Part shown: piece by piece, positions 9,007-18,879 of the stretch
How positions within the stretch are numbered: position 1 is the stretch's first letter
How the letters are laid out: every line of letters begins with the position of its first letter
NCBI GenBank assembly: GCA_001312405.1
Contig: BBDR01000010.1
Span: 1-64,000 of the forward strand
Reading direction: 5' to 3'
Source of the DNA: Clostridium sp. NkU-1
Lineage (GTDB): Bacteria; Bacillota_A; Clostridia; Lachnospirales; Lachnospiraceae
Length of the DNA stretch: 64,000 nt
Notes under the pieces: generated by a model
The model's database searches: none
Told to the model about the DNA's origin: nothing
Seen by the model: only the letters and a program-made list of their open reading frames with translations
Made by a program: the position numbers and the translations under genes

Positions 9007-9717
9007 CTTTCAGCAATCTCCCATAAATTTGTCCAAAGCTTTTTTTGTCTTTCTTCACTTATAGGCAGTTCTTGTCCATTTACTATAATTACACTTGTCT
9101 TTGTACGTGCTGCAATGTAATGATAATTTACAAGGAACGACTGATGTATCCGCAAAAATGGAATCTTGCCTGAATACATTCGTTCTTCAACTGCATTCAG
9201 TTTATCGTTAAAAACTTCTATTCCTCCAGGCTTTATATGAATCTGTACCTGTCTGCCTTTACTTTCAAAATAAACAATATCACTGCAAAGAATCTTATGC
9301 TCCTTATTTTTATATTGAAATGGAAAGTAAACCTTTCTGCTGCATATCCTTTCATTTGCTGCTAAAAATGTTTTGCAAAACCTCCTGCTGAATTGGTTTC
9401 TTTATAAAGTCAAATACATCTAAGCGAAATAACTCTATTAAATATCTATCGTAGCTTGACACATAAATAATCAACAGGTTTTGGTCCATTTTTCTAATAT
9501 TTTGAGCTGCTAATATACCACTTTCCCCCTTCATATGAATATCTAAATAGAGTAAGTCGTATTGTGATTCATTTCGCATAGCTTTTTCCAGATCTTCTCC
9601 GCAGTAAAATGCATCAATATCTATAGGTATATGATTTGCCTTACTTACATCCAATAGCATTTTCTCAATTAAACTTACAACCTTATCTTCATCATCACAA
9701 ATTGCAATTTTTATCAT
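9003..9717 (-). CDS. agrA: AgrA-type LytTR response regulator (one frameshift)
   Basis: About 237 aa. Receiver domain with acidic pocket ICDDEDK, phospho-acceptor D in LLYLDIHMKGESG and K in FIKKP; then a LytTR DNA-binding domain (IVYFESKGRQVQIHI, FLRIHQSFLVN). The ATG at 9715-9717 is chosen because MIKIAICDDE is the canonical start and AGGGGTGG lies just upstream. The frame breaks between the domains around 9355-9378 and is restored by removing one base. It is the first gene of the operon, and its stop overlaps the agrC start. Confidence 0.8.
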
Positions 9718-10043
9718 AACAGCCACCCCTTTTTGTACAATATCCTTTTCACTCAAGTACTGGTATTCCCCTTATATAACTTTCACACATTGTATTTGTT
9801 TCTTCTAAATTTTATTTTTTCTAATATCTGATTAAATTACCCATTTTCCTTATATAACGTGAATTTTTTTCATTTGTGACGGGTTTTGCACATCCAATTT
9901 GAATTATTTCATCTTACCACCAAAAGATTATACTATATTTTACCTCATATATTGATGCAGGAGGCATACACAGGTAAAGTAAGAAAGGCAAAGCCGCCGT
10001 CCACGCGAATACCTTAATTGTCTAAAAGAGTTTTTATTGAAAG
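9718..10043. other. non-coding stretch upstream of agr operon
   Basis: AT-rich from 9718 to about 9960, expected to contain the agr promoter on the minus strand. No clear direct-repeat AgrA box was recognised. From about 9970 the composition becomes richer in GC. No gene seen. Confidence 0.35.
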
Positions 10044-10088
10044 CAAAAAAACGCCACTTGTCAGGCATAATATGCCAACAAGCAGCGC
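10044..10088 (-). terminator. terminator of MFS gene
   Basis: On the minus strand the nested stems CGC/GCG, CTTGT/ACAAG and GGCAT/ATGCC close on an ATT loop and are followed by seven T. It lies about 110 bases after the MFS stop. Confidence 0.7.
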
Positions 10089-10198
10089 TTTATAAAAATC
10101 TGTTATAGGAAAACCGGTAGCAATGACAGGTGCACATATTAGACCGGTGTTAGGTATTACCGCTTCTATTTTGCAATATTTCAAATGATGATGATTTC

Positions 10199-11359
10199 TT
10201 ATTTGTTCTTAATACGGTTTACCTGTTCAACCATCATGATCATGACTGCTGCAAATATCATCAGGTAATAGGGGTATAACCGGATCGTCACGTATTCCGC
10301 TATGATTCCCATGAGAAGAGGCATAAGGGCTGCACCCACGTATGCACAGGCCATCTGGATGCCCATAATGGCCTGTGATAAATCCTTGCCAAAGTTCTCC
10401 GGAGTCTCATGAAGCAGACAGGGATAAACAGGCGCACAGCCCATTCCGATTAAAATAAACCCTGCACACAGGAACAGATTCCCCTGAGCCAGTATGATTA
10501 CCAGGATACCCAGGAAGATAATTCCCTGTCCGATGCGGATCATTTCTTTATCGGATAATTTCATGGCTGCGAAACCATTTAAAAATCTTCCAAAGGTGAT
10601 GCCAAAGAAAAATAAAGAAGCCCATTTTGCCGCTGCATCCGGCGGGATTCCTTTTTCCATTACCATATAGCTGCTGCTCCACAGTCCTGCGGTGGATTCA
10701 AAAGCACAATAGCAGAAGAAAGCAGTAAGCACAGGCTTTGCTCCTTTAAGTCCAAGCAGTTCCTTTATGGTTACACGTTTATGTTCCCTGGTTTCCTCTT
10801 CCGATTCCTGATGGCTCTTCTTCCAAAGAGGCAGAGAGAAAATCAGCAGCCCGGTTAATATGATCTGAATTACAGAAATGGAACGGTATCCCATGAACCA
10901 TGGCATGCCGCCGGTCAGAAAATACCCCATAATATACGGCCCCATGGTAGCCCCGATTCCCCAGAAACAATGAAGCCAGCTCATATGCTTAGCTTTATAA
11001 TGAAGTGCCACAAAGTTATTCAAGGCAGCATCCACGGAACCAGCACCTAATCCGTAGGGAATCGCCCACAGGCACAGGGCCTGAAAAGAGGGAGAAACGG
11101 AGAAGCCCCATAAGGCTGCGGCGGTCATTCCAACACTGGCAGCCGTTACTTTACCCGTTCCAAATCTCTTAATAAGGCGGTCGCTGTTTAAGCTTGAAAT
11201 AACAGTGCACCCTATTATAATAGTAGAAATAATACCGGCATAGGATAGGGGAACATTAAGCTGCCGGTACATGGTAGGCCACGCGGACCCCAGCAGCGAA
11301 TCCGGTAATCCCAGACTGATAAAGGATATGTAAATAATGACGAGCAATAAGGATAGCAT
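10199..11359 (-). CDS. MFS transporter
   Basis: 386 aa, intact. Twelve hydrophobic segments in two halves are separated by a charged loop (KKSHQESEEETREHKR). The loop after TM2 carries a DRLIKRFGTGKV sequence resembling the MFS signature. The best match in memory is the FucP/YbjJ-like group of sugar or drug MFS permeases; the substrate is unknown. ATG at 11357-11359 with GGAGG six bases upstream. It is divergent from the decayed AraC gene at 11549, which may have been its regulator. Confidence 0.7.
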   Translation of the reverse strand: MLSLLLVIIYISFISLGLPDSLLGSAWPTMYRQLNVPLSYAGIISTIIIGCTVISSLNSDRLIKRFGTGKVTAASVGMTAAALWGFSVSPSFQALCLWAIPYGLGAGSVDAALNNFVALHYKAKHMSWLHCFWGIGATMGPYIMGYFLTGGMPWFMGYRSISVIQIILTGLLIFSLPLWKKSHQESEEETREHKRVTIKELLGLKGAKPVLTAFFCYCAFESTAGLWSSSYMVMEKGIPPDAAAKWASLFFFGITFGRFLNGFAAMKLSDKEMIRIGQGIIFLGILVIILAQGNLFLCAGFILIGMGCAPVYPCLLHETPENFGKDLSQAIMGIQMACAYVGAALMPLLMGIIAEYVTIRLYPYYLMIFAAVMIMMVEQVNRIKNK

Positions 11360-11548
11360 ATATTTTCCTCCAAAAAAAAGTAATAATCTGTGGGCAAAGC
11401 TGTGCAATAATCATTTGCTTTCCATATCACATTTTGATATTATAACATGGTATATCAGTATTTTCTTATATAATACTATTAAAATCTGATACCATTGTAT
11501 GATTTTGTCATTGAAGTGGCTTAATTGTAAAACCAGGAGGAGTTTGCT

Positions 11549-12368
11549 TTGGAACCCTATTTGCTGTCGTCACAAAAACAGGATGTGAACCACGGAACCA
11601 TCCTTTCACCCTATGCGCTTTACCACTGTATCTTACCAACGGTTATGCCTGACGTATTGCTTCACTGGCATGTGGAAGCTGAAATTACCATTATTTTAGA
11701 AGGAAGTGCAATTTATAAAATCGGAAAAGAAACCTTTCAATCCAGAAAAGGGGATTTGATCTTCGTACCACCCAACACCCTGCATTCAGTCAAACCTTTG
11801 CCGGGTAACACCCATATTTCCGATACTCTGGTTTTTCATCTTGATATGCTGGGATATTCTCTCATGGATCAATACAGCTTAACCTATCTCCAGCCCATAC
11901 ATAATGGTTTTCTCCGGCCTCTTTCCCATATGAATCAGGACCACCCCTTTTATCCGGAGTTTTATGAGTGCATGAACCAGATTTTCCTTTGTGTAAAAAA
12001 ATAAAGATAATTATTTTGAAATGGTCTTAAAAGAGAAGCTTCACCATCTTTTTTACCTGTTATTTCAACATCAATGCTTTACAAATACAGACGCTGCATC
12101 TCCCACCCATGCGCATATGGATAAAGTAAAAAAGCGGTAAAATATATATTTCATGAACTTTTTTAAACAGGCTGTAGGAATTACCTGTGTGGAATATATG
12201 ATTCAGCACCGCCTTAAGATAGCTGCCAACCTTTTAAGGACAACAGGGCTGTCCATATCAGATATTGCTTTTGAAAGCGGCTTTCGCAATCTGTCTAATT
12301 TTAACCGAAAATTCAAGAGCTATTATCATATGACTCCCTTTGAATACCGCAGGCAGCGGATCATCTGA
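11549..12368 (+). pseudogene. AraC-family regulator, decayed
   Basis: A TTG start at 11549 with AGGAGG eight bases upstream begins a cupin-type N-terminal domain (LLHWHVEAEITIILEGSA, KGDLIFVPPNTLHSV). The A7 run at 11995-12001 breaks the frame; a second correction near 12125 reaches MDKVKKAVKYIFHE. There the sequence jumps directly to LFKQAVGITCVEYM, so roughly 25 residues containing the first helix-turn-helix are missing. The second HTH (LSISDIAFESGFRNLSNFNRK) and the terminal TPFEYRR are present. Homopolymer errors cannot explain the internal deletion, so this one is probably a true pseudogene. It is divergent from the MFS gene. Confidence 0.7.
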
Positions 12369-12390
12369 TCCGATTATCATCTGAAATGAG

Positions 12391-12436
12391 AAAAACCCGC
12401 TAACGGATGCCCTGTCAGGCCCTCCGCAGGCAGGTT
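12391..12436 (-). terminator. probable terminator after clpP
   Basis: An imperfect stem-loop on the minus strand (AACC.. CGGA..GCC / GGGC..TCCG..GGGTT) ends in five T, 20-odd bases after the clpP stop. Confidence 0.5.
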
Positions 12437-12457
12437 TCTTGTTTCAATATTCCGGTA

Positions 12458-13052
12458 TCATCTGCGGCATAACAGAACTTCATCAATTAAGCCATATTCT
12501 TTTGCCTCCTCAGCCGTCAGGTAATGATCCCGTTCCATATCTTCCTCGATTTTTTTAAGGGGCTGGCCTGTAAGCTCACTGTATATCTTATTGAGCTTTT
12601 CCTTTGTCTTTTCAAGCCAGTCACTATGGATTTTAATATCCGTGGCCTGTCCCTGCAGCCCCCCGGATATTGACGGCTGGTGGATCAGTATTTCACTGTT
12701 TTTAAGGGCAAAACGCTTTCCTTTTTTTCCCAGATGCCAGGATCAGGGAGGCCGCACTTCCTGATTGGCCTATGCTGATGGTGGAAACATCGCATCTGAT
12801 GTTGTTCATGGTGTCCATAATAGCGAACCCGTCCGTTACAGACCCTCCTGGGCTGTTAATATACAAGTGAATGTCTTTGCTGCTGTCAGCGGATTCCAGA
12901 AAAAGCATCTGGGCTATAATCAGGCTTGCCATTTCATTGGTCACAACGCCGTTAAGCATGACAATGCGGTCATTCAGCAGCCTGGAAAAAATATCAAAGG
13001 ACCGCTCGCCGTGAGATGTCTGTTCAATTACCATTGGAATAAGATTGCTCAT
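12458..13052 (-). CDS. clpP: ClpP-family serine protease (one frameshift)
   Basis: 197 aa after repair. Catalytic Ser in [13 protein letters not shown], His in ILIHQP and Asp in [13 protein letters not shown] are all present, so it is a standard ClpP fold. The T7 run at 12722-12728 must be read as six to pass from ASGKKG to KRFALKNSE. It lies 16 bases behind the short AraC gene, with GGAGG before its ATG, and has no clpX or tig neighbour. Together these suggest a conditional second ClpP copy rather than the housekeeping one. Confidence 0.85.
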
Positions 13053-13068
13053 GTAAACCTCCTGACTA

Positions 13069-13462
13069 TTATGCAGCCATATCCATGATTTTGTTGAAGC
13101 GGCTGCTGAGATTGATCACTTGATCAGAGGAATTGCCGCCATACATTCTCCGGTATTTCCCCGGTGTCAGACCGTAAATCTTTAAAAAAAGCCCTTGAAA
13201 AGGATTCCTGGGAAGCATACTGGTATTCCAGGGCGATATCAATAATCGGCCTGTCTGTCCGGGCAAGCTCTCCCGCAGCTTTCTCCATCCGCTTTTTGGT
13301 GATATATCTGGTAACGGATTCTCCTGATACTTTATGAAAAATCCTATGATAGTGATATTTTGACAGATAAGCTCTTTTTGCAAGATCATCAAGGTCAATC
13401 TTACTATTTAAATTTTCATCAATATATTTAAGTGAATCCTTTACCTTTGAATGATAATCCAT
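13069..13462 (-). CDS. short AraC-type transcription activator (one frameshift)
   Basis: 130 aa, consisting of the double-HTH DNA-binding domain plus a short tail. HTH1: [24 protein letters not shown]2: [20 protein letters not shown]; then LTPGKYRR. This is the size class of MarA/SoxS-like activators without a sensor domain. The frame breaks at A7 13194-13200 and is restored as six. ATG at 13460-13462 with AAAGGAG upstream. It is co-directional with clpP and 16 bases ahead of it, so it probably shares its transcript. Confidence 0.8.
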
Positions 13463-13673
13463 ATACCTGCTCCTTTCCCAAAATATATTATCATTATATA
13501 CTCCTTTTGAAATTAATTCTTGATAATCTTTGCTTAAATCCAGCTTTTTCTTTTCATTATAGATCAGAGAGGGTTCCCTCCATACCTATATGGACTGTAG
13601 AATTGTGCTGAGGGATATGATATGATAACGGCAAGGGAAATTTCATATAAGCCAATAAGGAGAAATGATTAAA

Positions 13674-13874
13674 ATGCGGGGTCAAAATATTGGCAGTGAG
13701 CTTTTAAAACAGGCGGAAGAAACAGCAAAAGAGCGTGGGTGTAAGTACGCATTTCTGGATACTTTCAGTTTTCAGGCGCCTGCCTTCTATGAAAAGCACG
13801 GATACAGGAACGTGTTTGTACTGGAAGAATACCCTGTGACAGGAAAACGCTATTATTTTACTAAAACTTTGTAA
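13674..13874 (+). pseudogene. GNAT acetyltransferase, C-terminal half only
   Basis: About 66 aa. It contains the acetyl-CoA loop R-G-Q-N-I-G followed by helix SELLKQAEETAKERGC, then LDTFSFQAPAFYEKHGY, the usual C-terminal half of a GNAT. The N-terminal strands (normally about 70 residues) are absent. AAGGAG precedes the ATG at 13674, so a short product could still be made. It is more likely a remnant than a functional enzyme. The upstream 200 bases hold no other gene; an inverted repeat CCATA/TATGG lies near 13581-13594. Confidence 0.55.
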
Positions 13875-13925
13875 ATGCATTTCTTAATGTCACTTGTTTT
13901 ATAATCGGGAAAGGATGAAAAACCA

Positions 13926-14838
13926 TTGAAGAACGTTCATAGAATCGAATTTCATACGGGAAGCAAAGAAGAATTATTTCCTGGTTTTACGTCAGATTTT
14001 CCATATACTGCCTCCTGCTCCCAATTGGATAAATTTATGGGAGGTTTTGTTCCATGGCACTGGCATAAAAACGTGGAACTGTTTTATATGGAAAGCGGGA
14101 GAATGGAATATTGCACACCAAAGGGACGAATGATATTTCCCGCAGGTTCCGGCGGGATGATCAATTCCAATGTGCTTCACATGGCAAGGCCACAGGCGGA
14201 ATCAGAAAAAAACCTTCAGTTCCTTCATATTTTTGATCCTTCTTTCATAGCCGGCCAACATGGAAGCCGGATTGAGCAAAAATACGTTACGCCGATTACC
14301 GCAGCAACCCAGGCAGAAATCTTTGCCTTATATCCGGAGGATCCGGAACAGGCGAAAGTTATAGATGTCATTCGTGAATCTTTTTACCTTTCCGAACATG
14401 ATTTTGGATATGAAATAAAGCTGCGGGAGGTCTTATCCGACATATGGATCCAGCTTCTCCAGATATCACGTCCTCTGCTGGAAGAAAAGGGGAATTCCAG
14501 CAAAGCAAATGATAAAATAAAATCAATGATGGTTTATGTCCATGAGCATTATGGGGAAAAAAATATCAATCCCAGAGATTGCTGCCGCCGCTTTTTCCAG
14601 TGAACGGGAGTGCTTCCGGGTATTCCATGACTGCCTGCATACGACACCGGTGGAATATATCAAAACCTACCGTTTACAAATGGCCTGCCATATGCTGGCA
14701 AACAGCAGGGAAACGATAACCTCTATCAGCCATGCCTGCGGATTGGGCAGCAGCAGCTACTTTGGAAAGGTCTTTCGGGAGTATATTGGCTGCACGCCCC
14801 TGGAATACCGCCGTAAATGGCAGGATAATAACATATAA
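13926..14838 (+). CDS. AraC-family regulator with cupin sensor domain (one frameshift)
   Basis: About 303 aa. The cupin-type sensor domain (FVPWHWHKNVELFYMESG, GGMINSNVLHMARP) is followed by a C-terminal double HTH (SIPEIAAAAFSSERECFRVF and ITSISHACGLGSSSYFGKVF) ending in TPLEYRRKW. TTG start at 13926, with a weak AAGGATG site upstream. The A7 run at 14557-14563 breaks the frame and is restored as six (HYGEKISIPEIA). It ends just before a good terminator and appears monocistronic. The target is unknown. Confidence 0.75.
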
Positions 14839-14862
14839 CGGCAGAAATAATATATTTATTTA

Positions 14863-14913
14863 AAAAAGATTGCACTATAATGATACCTGTAGAGGTGATA
14901 GGGCAATCTTTTT
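14863..14913 (+). terminator. terminator after AraC gene
   Basis: AAAAAGATTGC and GCAATCTTTTT close a stem with an inner ACCT/AGGT pairing, followed by a T run. Confidence 0.75.
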
Positions 14914-14972
14914 AATTTTAAAGTCATTGCAGTCACCATATAATCACTGTTTTTCACAATGGAGGGTTTGTA

Positions 14973-15212
14973 ATGATAAAACTGAACATCTTGGATATGG
15001 ATAGCTTTTTACAAACAGTAAATGCATGCAGTGATGCGGTTCATTTGCTGTACCCGGACGGAAGAAAAGAAAATATCAACAAACACCATGGACTCCAGAT
15101 GGAGCTGCTGCATCAGTACAGGGAAAATAAAAACTTCCTGTGTCTTACCCTGGATATTCCGGCTCCAAAGGATTATATGAGCATTATCTCCTATTACGCC
15201 GGAGATTGCTGA
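14973..15212 (+). CDS. small hypothetical protein
   Basis: 79 aa, intact, with TGGAGGG eight bases before the ATG. The sequence is soluble and mixed-charge (HLLYPDGRKENINKHHG, YYAGDC at the C-terminus). No domain recognised. It stands alone between two terminators, so it has its own transcript. Confidence 0.55.
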   Translation: MIKLNILDMDSFLQTVNACSDAVHLLYPDGRKENINKHHGLQMELLHQYRENKNFLCLTLDIPAPKDYMSIISYYAGDC

Positions 15213-15239
15213 TCATTTGTTTGCAACTAATTCATCATA

Positions 15240-15273
15240 AAGGGGTCTGACCGCTATGCTGGTCAGGCCCCTT
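15240..15273. terminator. bidirectional terminator
   Basis: AAGGGGTCTGACC pairs with GGTCAGGCCCCTT around an 8-nt loop; it lies between the plus-strand small gene and the minus-strand AgcS gene. Confidence 0.75.
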
Positions 15274-15279
15274 CCCCTT

Positions 15280-16666
15280 TTACAGTCGGGTGCTTTTCAG
15301 CGCCCGCTTTTCTGCTTTTCCAGGAACCGTTACCTCCTTCATCAGGAAGATAATGGCAATGATATTGGGAAGCGCCATCAGCCCATTCCAGATATCGGAA
15401 AATTCCCACACAGTTTCCAGCTTTGCCATACACCCAAGAAAAACGGCCCCCAGATAAAGCAAGGTATAGACCTTTCCTCTTAAAATGCGCTGCAGTATGT
15501 AAAGGGATCCCCGTCTTTTTAAGCTTTCCGCCAGATATATGGCGGCCTGACGGCCCAGATAATACCATGCAATAATAGTAGCAAATGCAAAAATCAGCAT
15601 GGCTCCTGATACCACATATTCCCCAAGCGGCCCTAAACGTTTTGAGAAGCAGAAGGCAGTCAAAACCGCTCCGTCATAGCCGGAACCGGCAGCATCCCCA
15701 TCCGTCATGCACAGGATCACAAAGGCGGTCATGGTACAGATCAAAATGGTATCAAAAAAACACCTCAAACATGGCCCACATTCCCTGCTGCTCCGGTGTC
15801 GTATCCTCTGCCGCACCGTGAAGGACTGCCATGCTCCCAAGTCCTGCTTCATTGGAAAATACTCCCCTGGATATGCCGTACTGCAGGCTTTTGCTGATCT
15901 GGTAGCCCGCAGCTCCTGAAAATACGGAAACCGGACGAAAGGCATCCTGAAAAATGCATTGAAAGATATACGGAATCTTATCGTAACAGGACATGATCAC
16001 AACCATGGAAAACAGCATATAAGCGCCGGCCGAAATAGGAATAAGCCGCTCAGAGACAAAAGCAATCCTTGCGATCCCACCCAGAACCACCAATAATACA
16101 ATTCCAGTCAACAGAATACCAATAGGAACCGGCGGTATGCCAAAGGAATATTCCAGAGTTTCCGCAATGGAATTGGACTGGACCATGCTTCCCATTCCAA
16201 GAGAAACCATGATACAAAGAAAGCTGTATACCATGCCAAGTACCGGAAGCTTAAGCCCCCGTTCCAGGTAAACCATGGGCCCGCATATCCAGGCGCCGTT
16301 TCTGTCCCGGTAGCGGTACCGGATACCCAGCATGGTCTCCGCATAGCCTGTCATCATACCGATTGCAGCAGAAACCCACATCCAGAATATGGCTCCAGGT
16401 CCACCGGCCGTAAGGGCGGTAGCCACACCGGCAATATTTCCGGTCCCAATGGTAGCCGCCAGAGCCGTACAGGCTGTCTGGAATTTTGTCACTTCACCTT
16501 TTTCTTCCACCTCATCCTCTTGTATGCTTCCAATGGTATGTTTCCACCAAAAGGGGAATTTTCTGATCTGAAAAAAACCTGTTTTTAACGTAAAAAAGAC
16601 TCCGGTTCCCAGAAACAGAACCAAAAGCCACGGCCCCCACACCAGCTCATGTATACGATGTATCAT
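15280..16666 (-). CDS. AGCS-family Na+:alanine/glycine symporter (one frameshift)
   Basis: About 461 aa with some ten to eleven membrane segments. Family hallmarks are TALAATIGTGNIAGVATAL, GGPGAIFWMW, and SRGVFSNEAGLGSMAVLHGAA. It couples Na+ entry to uptake of alanine or glycine at the cytoplasmic membrane. ATG at 16664-16666 with CAGGAG nine bases upstream. The A7 run at 15754-15760 must be six to continue EVFFDTILICTMTA. No linked regulator. Confidence 0.9.
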
Positions 16667-16794
16667 AGAATCAGCTCCTGAACGCTCTCTTTAACACTTA
16701 TTCAACCTGGCCGGTTAGTATGAAAATTTCCAATGATTTTCACACAAAATAAAATTTCCTGTGGTATAATCTCCATATAAGCAATGAGCAGTGC

Positions 16795-16873
16795 GAATTA
16801 GAATACAGAAAAATTTTGTCGTGCTCGCACGTAAGAATTTTTCTGTATTCTAATTCATAGGGCGAATGCCCGT
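16795..16873 (+). repeat. long-hairpin repeat element, copy 1
   Basis: A perfect 21-bp stem (16795-16815 with 16836-16856) closes a 20-nt loop containing GTGCTCGCACGTAAG and is followed at once by ATAGGGCGAATGCCCGT. Copy 2 at 55625-55707 (opposite strand) has an unrelated stem but a similar loop and the same tail. Immediately downstream are more short repeats: CGAATCC-GCA-GGATTCG at 16881-16897 and TGCGGATTCGCGGG. Confidence 0.6.
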
Positions 16874-16960
16874 GAGCGAACGAATCCGCAGGATTCGCGA
16901 ACTCCACTGCGGATTCGCGGGCTGCACCGCAAACTGCTAAAAAAATGCGAGGTGAACAAT

Positions 16961-17941
16961 ATGCCTGGTTTTACCACTCACTATCTACTGGGAGTCAGAG
17001 TTTTTAATGATATGCCTAACACTCCTTTAAAGCGTATAATCTCCAAATACCGATGGCTTTATCAGCTTGGTCTCCAGGGACCGGATATATTTTTTTACAA
17101 TATCCCCATTCTCCGCCACCGGGATTACCGCAATGTAGGTTCCTATATGCACGAAAACCATGTACATGATTTTTTTGTTTCCTGCTTAAACCATTTATCC
17201 CAGATCGAGTCCCGGCAGCAGAGAGAACAGGCCATTTCTTATATGAGCGGCTACTTCTGCCATTACATCGGAGACTCCATCTGCCACCCTTATGTGTACG
17301 GCAGGATTGAATATGATATTAAAAACTCCGGAAACTATCATCACGGGCTTCATGCCATGCTGGAAAATGATATTGATGCATTGCTTCTGATGAAATACAA
17401 AAGGAAAAAGCCATCTCAGTTCAATCAGGCGGCTACCATCTGTTTAAACGGCCAGGAGCTGCAGTTCATCTCCGGGTTTTTGTCTGTATGCATCAATGAA
17501 GCCTATTATCCCTTAAATTACCGGAATAATTTCCGGGTAACTTCCCGGATGGTATCCCGCTCCATTCTGGCTATGCGCTTAGGATGCCGGACTCTTGCCG
17601 ATCCTTCCAGCCGTAAGAAAAACAGCATCGAATTTGTGGAATCTCTTTTCCTGCGTACGCACCTTGCCTCCCGGAAGCTGGTTACGGACATTCCACCGGA
17701 TCCTGTTGTCACCATGAATTTAAACCATGAAACCTGGTGTAATCCCTGGAACCGCCGCCTTGCATCCCAGGCCTCTTTCCCTGATCTTTTCTATCAGTCC
17801 ATGGCAAAATGCAGTGACGTGTTCTTTTTGCTGAACGAGGAACTGACCTCGCCGGTTCCGCTAAAGAACCTGGATCACAATAAGCTTTTAAAGGAGCTTG
17901 GCAATTATTCCTACCACAGCGGACTGGCGGTTGACCAATAG
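16961..17941 (+). CDS. zinc-dependent phospholipase C-family protein
   Basis: 326 aa, intact. The Zn_dep_PLPC pattern is visible: PGFTTHYLLG near the N-terminus, GLQGPDIFFY, then GYFCHYIGDSICHPYVYGRI and YHHGLHAMLENDID, rich in His/Asp zinc ligands. There is no signal peptide, so it is probably cytoplasmic, unlike secreted clostridial alpha-toxin. ATG at 16961 is chosen over the in-frame GTG at 16952 because GAGGTGA lies just upstream of it. Substrate unknown. Confidence 0.75.
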   Translation: MPGFTTHYLLGVRVFNDMPNTPLKRIISKYRWLYQLGLQGPDIFFYNIPILRHRDYRNVGSYMHENHVHDFFVSCLNHLSQIESRQQREQAISYMSGYFCHYIGDSICHPYVYGRIEYDIKNSGNYHHGLHAMLENDIDALLLMKYKRKKPSQFNQAATICLNGQELQFISGFLSVCINEAYYPLNYRNNFRVTSRMVSRSILAMRLGCRTLADPSSRKKNSIEFVESLFLRTHLASRKLVTDIPPDPVVTMNLNHETWCNPWNRRLASQASFPDLFYQSMAKCSDVFFLLNEELTSPVPLKNLDHNKLLKELGNYSYHSGLAVDQ

Positions 17942-17964
17942 CAGATAGACGACAGCGAAACAAT

Positions 17965-18016
17965 AAAAACATGGATAAGGAGTGATTGGCTAACCATTCC
18001 TCATCCATGTTTTTTA
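17965..18016. terminator. bidirectional terminator
   Basis: ACATGGAT pairs with ATCCATGT, with an inner AGGAgTG/CATTCCT extension and A and T runs on either side, between the convergent genes at 17941 and 18032. Confidence 0.8.
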
Positions 18017-18031
18017 TCCTGTGTTATAAAT

Positions 18032-18616
18032 CTATTGATCTGACTCTGAGCTTTCAGTATCCGTCTCCTCATCCTCAGCGGTGGTCTCCATAATAACTGC
18101 ACCTTCCTTTGGAACAATCTTTTCATCAGAACCCTTAGGGATGTCCATATCTACCAGCCAGTACTTCTTCTCATTCATCGCATAATCAGGCATCACGATA
18201 AGATGCATATCATATTCCTTGAAAAATCCGCCATAAGAAGTAGCGCTTGACTTTTCAAAGGAAAAATCCTGCATAGCCGCCTCATCGTTTATGTATCGAA
18301 CCGCTGCATTAGCAAATACAACTGCTTCCTCAGGCGTGGTTCCTTCTTTTACAATCAGTGTCAAATCGATGCGTTTCTTTTCCGGATCTTCCTTATCTAC
18401 CATATAATTGATGCTTAACGCCATAGGATATTCTTCGTTGTCTACGAATTCATCATCCATATCACTTCCAATCTGATCCCAATCCAGAACAATCCCCTGC
18501 TGAGTTTCAAAAACAGGCTCTGCAGGACCTCCGGAAGAAAGAATGTGGCTTTCCGTGCAGCCCGTCAGTAACATTGCCGACATCGCACATATCATAAGAG
18601 CTTTGTTCTTCATCAT
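18032..18616 (-). CDS. lipoprotein of unknown function
   Basis: About 195 aa; lipobox LLTGC after a short signal peptide. An acidic mature domain holds the motifs NEEYPMALSINYMVD and KKRIDLTLIVKEGTTPEEA, ending in a Glu/Asp/Ser-rich tail. ATG at 18614-18616 (or the next codon) follows AAGGAGG. Similar small lipoproteins occur widely in Lachnospiraceae; function unknown. It is monocistronic. Confidence 0.65.
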   Translation of the reverse strand: MMKNKALMICAMSAMLLTGCTESHILSSGGPAEPVFETQQGIVLDWDQIGSDMDDEFVDNEEYPMALSINYMVDKEDPEKKRIDLTLIVKEGTTPEEAVVFANAAVRYINDEAAMQDFSFEKSSATSYGGFFKEYDMHLIVMPDYAMNEKKYWLVDMDIPKGSDEKIVPKEGAVIMETTAEDEETDTESSESDQ

Positions 18617-18879
18617 AATATCCTCCTTATTGAACATCTAACATTATATCGGATGTAATCCATTTTTTTTGTAGTGGTTTCTGCAAAATGTCAGAAAATC
18701 TTCACAAATACGTCAGTGTTTTTGTTGGAATCAATGCCTTGTTTTTCCTTTTTCATACCATGTGCTTTTGACTTTATGATTTATTTTTAAAAGTGTTTTC
18801 TGCATATCCCTTATTATTGCGAAATTACTTCTCCATTAGATCCAAACCATTTTGTTCAAATAATCTTCTCACTTAATTC
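18617..18879. other. intergenic region
   Basis: Divergent spacer between the lipoprotein and the BCCT transporter, AT-rich. It contains no open frame with a ribosome site. The BCCT promoter is annotated separately at its right end. Confidence 0.4.

Noticed and set aside
10027..10175. Transporter-like open fragment downstream of the MFS gene
   Set aside because: It largely coincides with a strong terminator stem and has no ribosome site or start.
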